From the NCBI GenBank assembly GCA_020832185.1, contig JAFIFE010000024.1, forward strand, positions 1 to 56,264: a stretch of 56,264 nucleotides of DNA. The letters run 5' to 3'. The notes under the pieces are model-generated. The model was not told where the DNA came from. It was given only the letters and a program-made list of their open reading frames with translations, and made no database searches. This document shows, one piece after another, positions 54,433 through 56,264 of this stretch; positions within the stretch are counted from its first letter, which is position 1; each line of letters opens with the position of its first letter. The stretch is from Alkalibacterium sp. (GTDB lineage: Bacteria; Bacillota; Bacilli; Lactobacillales; Carnobacteriaceae_A). The position numbers and the translations under genes are program-made.

Positions 54433-55440
54433 TTGACTCAAACAGAATTAAAAGGGATACACCACGTCACCGCTATAACAAGTAGTGCAGAAAAGATCAT
54501 TCCGTTATTTACCGATGTTCTTGGAATGAGACTTGTTAAAAAGACAGTTAACCAAGACGATATTCAGACCTATCACTTGTTTTTTGCGGATGATACAGGC
54601 TCTCCCGGAACGGATATGACTTTCTTTGATTATTCCAAGAGCCATTCCCATCAGAAAGGGACCGATTCTATTTCCAGAGTTTCTTTTCGTGTTCCCTCTG
54701 ACCTTGCCCTACTGTATTGGGAAAAACGATTGTCAGACTATCATATCTCTCATCATCCAATTGAACAGTGTTTCGGAAGAAAAATCATGTATTTCGAAGA
54801 TTTTGACCAGCAACAGTACGCCCTTGTTTCTGATGAAAATAATAAAGGGATTGAGTCAGGAACCCCTTGGGGAAACAGTTCAGTTCCTGTCCAGTTCGCC
54901 ATTACCGGCCTTGGGCCAGTATGGCTGACAGTCTCTGATATTAAACATATGAGATCTGTTCTGGAATCCGTCCTTCATTTTTCTCTGGTTTCTACTGACG
55001 GCCCTTCCCATTTGTATGAATGCGGCATGGGCGGGAACGGTGCATCCCTGATTATAACTGAAGATACACAGTCGCCATCTTATATAGAAGGACACGGCGG
55101 TATTCATCATGTCGCCTTCAGAGTTGATGATCAATATGCTTTAGATCACTGGATCAATACATTTGATGATTTAGATCATCGTCATTCTGGATTCATCGAC
55201 CGTTTTTATTTTCAGTCCCTCTACGCAAAACTGTATGATAATATACTGTTCGAATTTGCGACCGAAGGACCTGGTTTCTTAGACGATCAGGAAAATAGCC
55301 ATTCTCTAGGAACAACTCTCGCGCTTCCACCCGCATTAGAATCTGAGAGGGAAGCAATTGAGGCAATGGTTCGACCCATCGATACGTCTAAAGTAAACAC
55401 AGCACGGACTAAAGACTATCTAGGATTTGAAAAGGAGTAA
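54433..55440 (+). CDS. VOC-superfamily ring-cleaving dioxygenase-like protein (MhqO type)
   Basis: 335 residues made of two glyoxalase/VOC halves: GIHHVTAITSSAEK opens the first and GHGGIHHVAFRVDD the second, each with the metal-binding His; ILFEFATEGPGF near the C-terminus supplies the third ligand Glu. This is the layout of hydroquinone-type 1,2-dioxygenases such as B. subtilis MhqO. The start is TTG at 54433, eight bases after AAGGAGG; the frame upstream of it is not homologous. A flavin reductase-like gene follows 11 bases later, forming a probable quinone or aromatic detoxification pair. Confidence 0.85.
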   Translation: MTQTELKGIHHVTAITSSAEKIIPLFTDVLGMRLVKKTVNQDDIQTYHLFFADDTGSPGTDMTFFDYSKSHSHQKGTDSISRVSFRVPSDLALLYWEKRLSDYHISHHPIEQCFGRKIMYFEDFDQQQYALVSDENNKGIESGTPWGNSSVPVQFAITGLGPVWLTVSDIKHMRSVLESVLHFSLVSTDGPSHLYECGMGGNGASLIITEDTQSPSYIEGHGGIHHVAFRVDDQYALDHWINTFDDLDHRHSGFIDRFYFQSLYAKLYDNILFEFATEGPGFLDDQENSHSLGTTLALPPALESEREAIEAMVRPIDTSKVNTARTKDYLGFEKE

Positions 55441-55451
55441 TCAATCACATC

Positions 55452-56075
55452 ATGTATCATTTTAAAACATCCGAATTATCAACTAAGCAACAATATAAAT
55501 TCCTGACAGGCAGCATCATCCCACGTCCTATCGCATGGATCACCTCTTTAAATAAAGAAGCGAATGTAGTCAACGCTGCCCCGTTCAGTTTTTTCAGTGT
55601 GGCATCGAACCAGATTCCGCTACTCACGGTCTCTATTTTAAGGACTGACGGTAAAGCTAAAGATACGGCGACTAATATTCTAGATCAGAAAGAAGCCGTG
55701 GTTCATATTGTGAGCCGCAACTTAACCGAAGCAATGAATGAAACATCAGCGCCTCTTGATTCAAATGAAAGCGAACTGGACCGCACTGATCTATCTCTCG
55801 TCGACAGTTCAACTGTCACTGTTCCTGGAATCAAAGAGGCATTGATCCGTTTCGAAACCACGCTTTATCAGCATATTCCGATAAAAAATGAAGCAGGCGA
55901 AATACTGACTGATCACTTCTTATTAAAAGTGACTGATGTTCATATCGATTCCTCTGTTTACGATCCTGAAAAAGAATATATTCTTCCAGAGGAGCTGGAG
56001 CCTATTGCCCGTTTAACTGGAAATGCCTATTCCGAAATTGGATCCATCTTTTCAGTAACCCGACCACTAAATTAA
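55452..56075 (+). CDS. flavin reductase-like FMN-binding split-barrel protein
   Basis: 207 residues. LTGSIIPRPIAWITSLNKEANVVNAAPFSFFS holds the FMN phosphate contact region (positions about 18-49), followed by PLLTVSILRTDGKAKDTATNI and the C-terminal HFLLKVTDVHIDSSV. Members reduce flavin with NAD(P)H for two-component monooxygenases or reduce quinones directly. AAAAGGAG is about 14 bases from ATG 55452, longer than usual, so translation may be coupled to the VOC gene. It ends in a perfect palindromic terminator (56091-56122). Actual electron acceptor unknown. Confidence 0.88.
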   Translation: MYHFKTSELSTKQQYKFLTGSIIPRPIAWITSLNKEANVVNAAPFSFFSVASNQIPLLTVSILRTDGKAKDTATNILDQKEAVVHIVSRNLTEAMNETSAPLDSNESELDRTDLSLVDSSTVTVPGIKEALIRFETTLYQHIPIKNEAGEILTDHFLLKVTDVHIDSSVYDPEKEYILPEELEPIARLTGNAYSEIGSIFSVTRPLN

Positions 56076-56090
56076 ACTAACCGGATACAC

Positions 56091-56122
56091 AAAAAACCTG
56101 GAGCAGCTGCTCCAGGTTTTTT
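56091..56122. terminator. perfect palindromic bidirectional terminator
   Basis: Sixteen bases are followed immediately by their exact complement (centre CAG-CTG), with A6 at one end and T6 at the other. It is placed after the flavin reductase-like gene. Confidence 0.9.
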
Positions 56123-56138
56123 GGGTTCTATAATATTT

Positions 56139-56179
56139 GGTGTTGGTGAGTTCCTTTGGAACTTACTGGCACCTTTTTT
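56139..56179 (+). terminator. terminator-like hairpin in front of the putative insertion sequence
   Basis: GGTGTTGGTGAGTTCC (56139-56154) pairs with GGAACTTACTGGCACC (56158-56173) around a TTT loop, with only G-U pairs in between, and is followed by six Ts. It would insulate the downstream element from outside transcription, or it may be part of the element terminus. Confidence 0.7.
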
Positions 56180-56200
56180 GTATTTCAATAGAAAAAGGCC

Positions 56201-56253
56201 TGTAGATTCCCTTATACTTAAGTCGACCAAAACCAAATAAAGGAGAATCTACA
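56201..56253 (+). promoter_or_regulatory. hairpin sequestering the ribosome binding site of the partial gene
   Basis: TGTAGATTCCCTTAT (56201-56215) is complementary to ATAAAGGAGAATCTACA (56237-56253), with two bulged bases. The right arm contains the AAAGGAG ribosome binding site and the A of the ATG. A transcript entering from outside would fold the site shut; one starting inside, at the TATACT box (56213-56218) or further down, would lack most of the left arm. Confidence 0.65.
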
Positions 56254-56264
56254 TGACCTACTCT
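56253..56264 (+). CDS. start of a gene cut by the window end (possible transposase)
   Basis: Only four codons (M-T-Y-S) are visible after a good AAAGGAG. MTY- starts are common in IS30-family transposases and MxYS- in IS630-type proteins, but four residues cannot decide. The RBS-masking hairpin and the terminator in front of it are what make an insertion sequence likely. Confidence 0.35.

Overview
The window reads as chromosomal DNA of a low-GC Gram-positive bacterium of the Lactobacillales. The Carnobacteriaceae (relatives of Marinilactibacillus or Alkalibacterium) is my best guess, from protein wording and gene order only. The supporting gene orders are pcrA-ligA-camS-gatCAB-dagK and tdk-prfA-prmC-sua5-upp-DUF1146-murA-mbl-epuA. 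Most genes lie on the minus strand. I found no tRNA, rRNA, CRISPR array or prophage.

Left edge (1-2.6 kb): a small redox/stress unit with a histidine phosphatase, a MerR-family regulator, a SnoaL/DUF4440-like protein and an aldo/keto reductase truncated after about 88 codons. Two promoters here have 19-bp spacers that share a TGGAGTTCAC core, the classical MerR-activator layout. The sequence beyond the truncation looks like the edge of a mobile element, possibly a group II intron.

2.6-5.9 kb: a compact minus-strand cluster of a single-domain PII-like protein, a duplicated DUF1538 membrane protein, a fused two-domain PII-like protein translationally coupled to it, and a stand-alone RCK (TrkA-type) protein. 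This is the strongest candidate here for an undercharacterised system, probably a nucleotide-gated transporter.

6.1-17.4 kb: rlmD-type rRNA methyltransferase, dagK, gatBAC, the CamS lipoprotein, ligA and pcrA. These serve Gln-tRNA amidation, lipid recycling and DNA repair.

17.6-24.9 kb: a GntR regulator with an orphan PurK-like ATP-grasp enzyme, a UPF0316 membrane protein, a CNNM/CorC-type transporter, a class B3 (PBP5-like) penicillin-binding protein, a TIM-barrel protein of unknown function and a membrane-anchored glucosaminidase.

25.1-36.5 kb: a Gfo/Idh/MocA oxidoreductase, an ABC transporter with a 200-residue coiled coil in its permease plus a thioredoxin-like protein, an RlmI-like methyltransferase, an LtaS-family lipoteichoic acid synthase and an OmpR-type two-component system.

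36.7-46 kb: ssb, epuA, mbl, murA, DUF1146, upp, sua5-type TsaC, prmC, prfA, tdk and a divergent manA. The F1Fo-ATPase operon and glyA, which normally sit beside upp in this block, are absent.

46-56.2 kb: an Amt ammonium channel, a TetR-controlled heterodimeric ABC exporter with two clear operators around its promoter, an AI-2E-family permease, and a plus-strand set of lactonase-like propeller, ring-cleaving dioxygenase-like VOC protein and flavin reductase-like protein. The last 120 bases look like the left end of an insertion sequence whose transposase ribosome binding site is buried in a hairpin.
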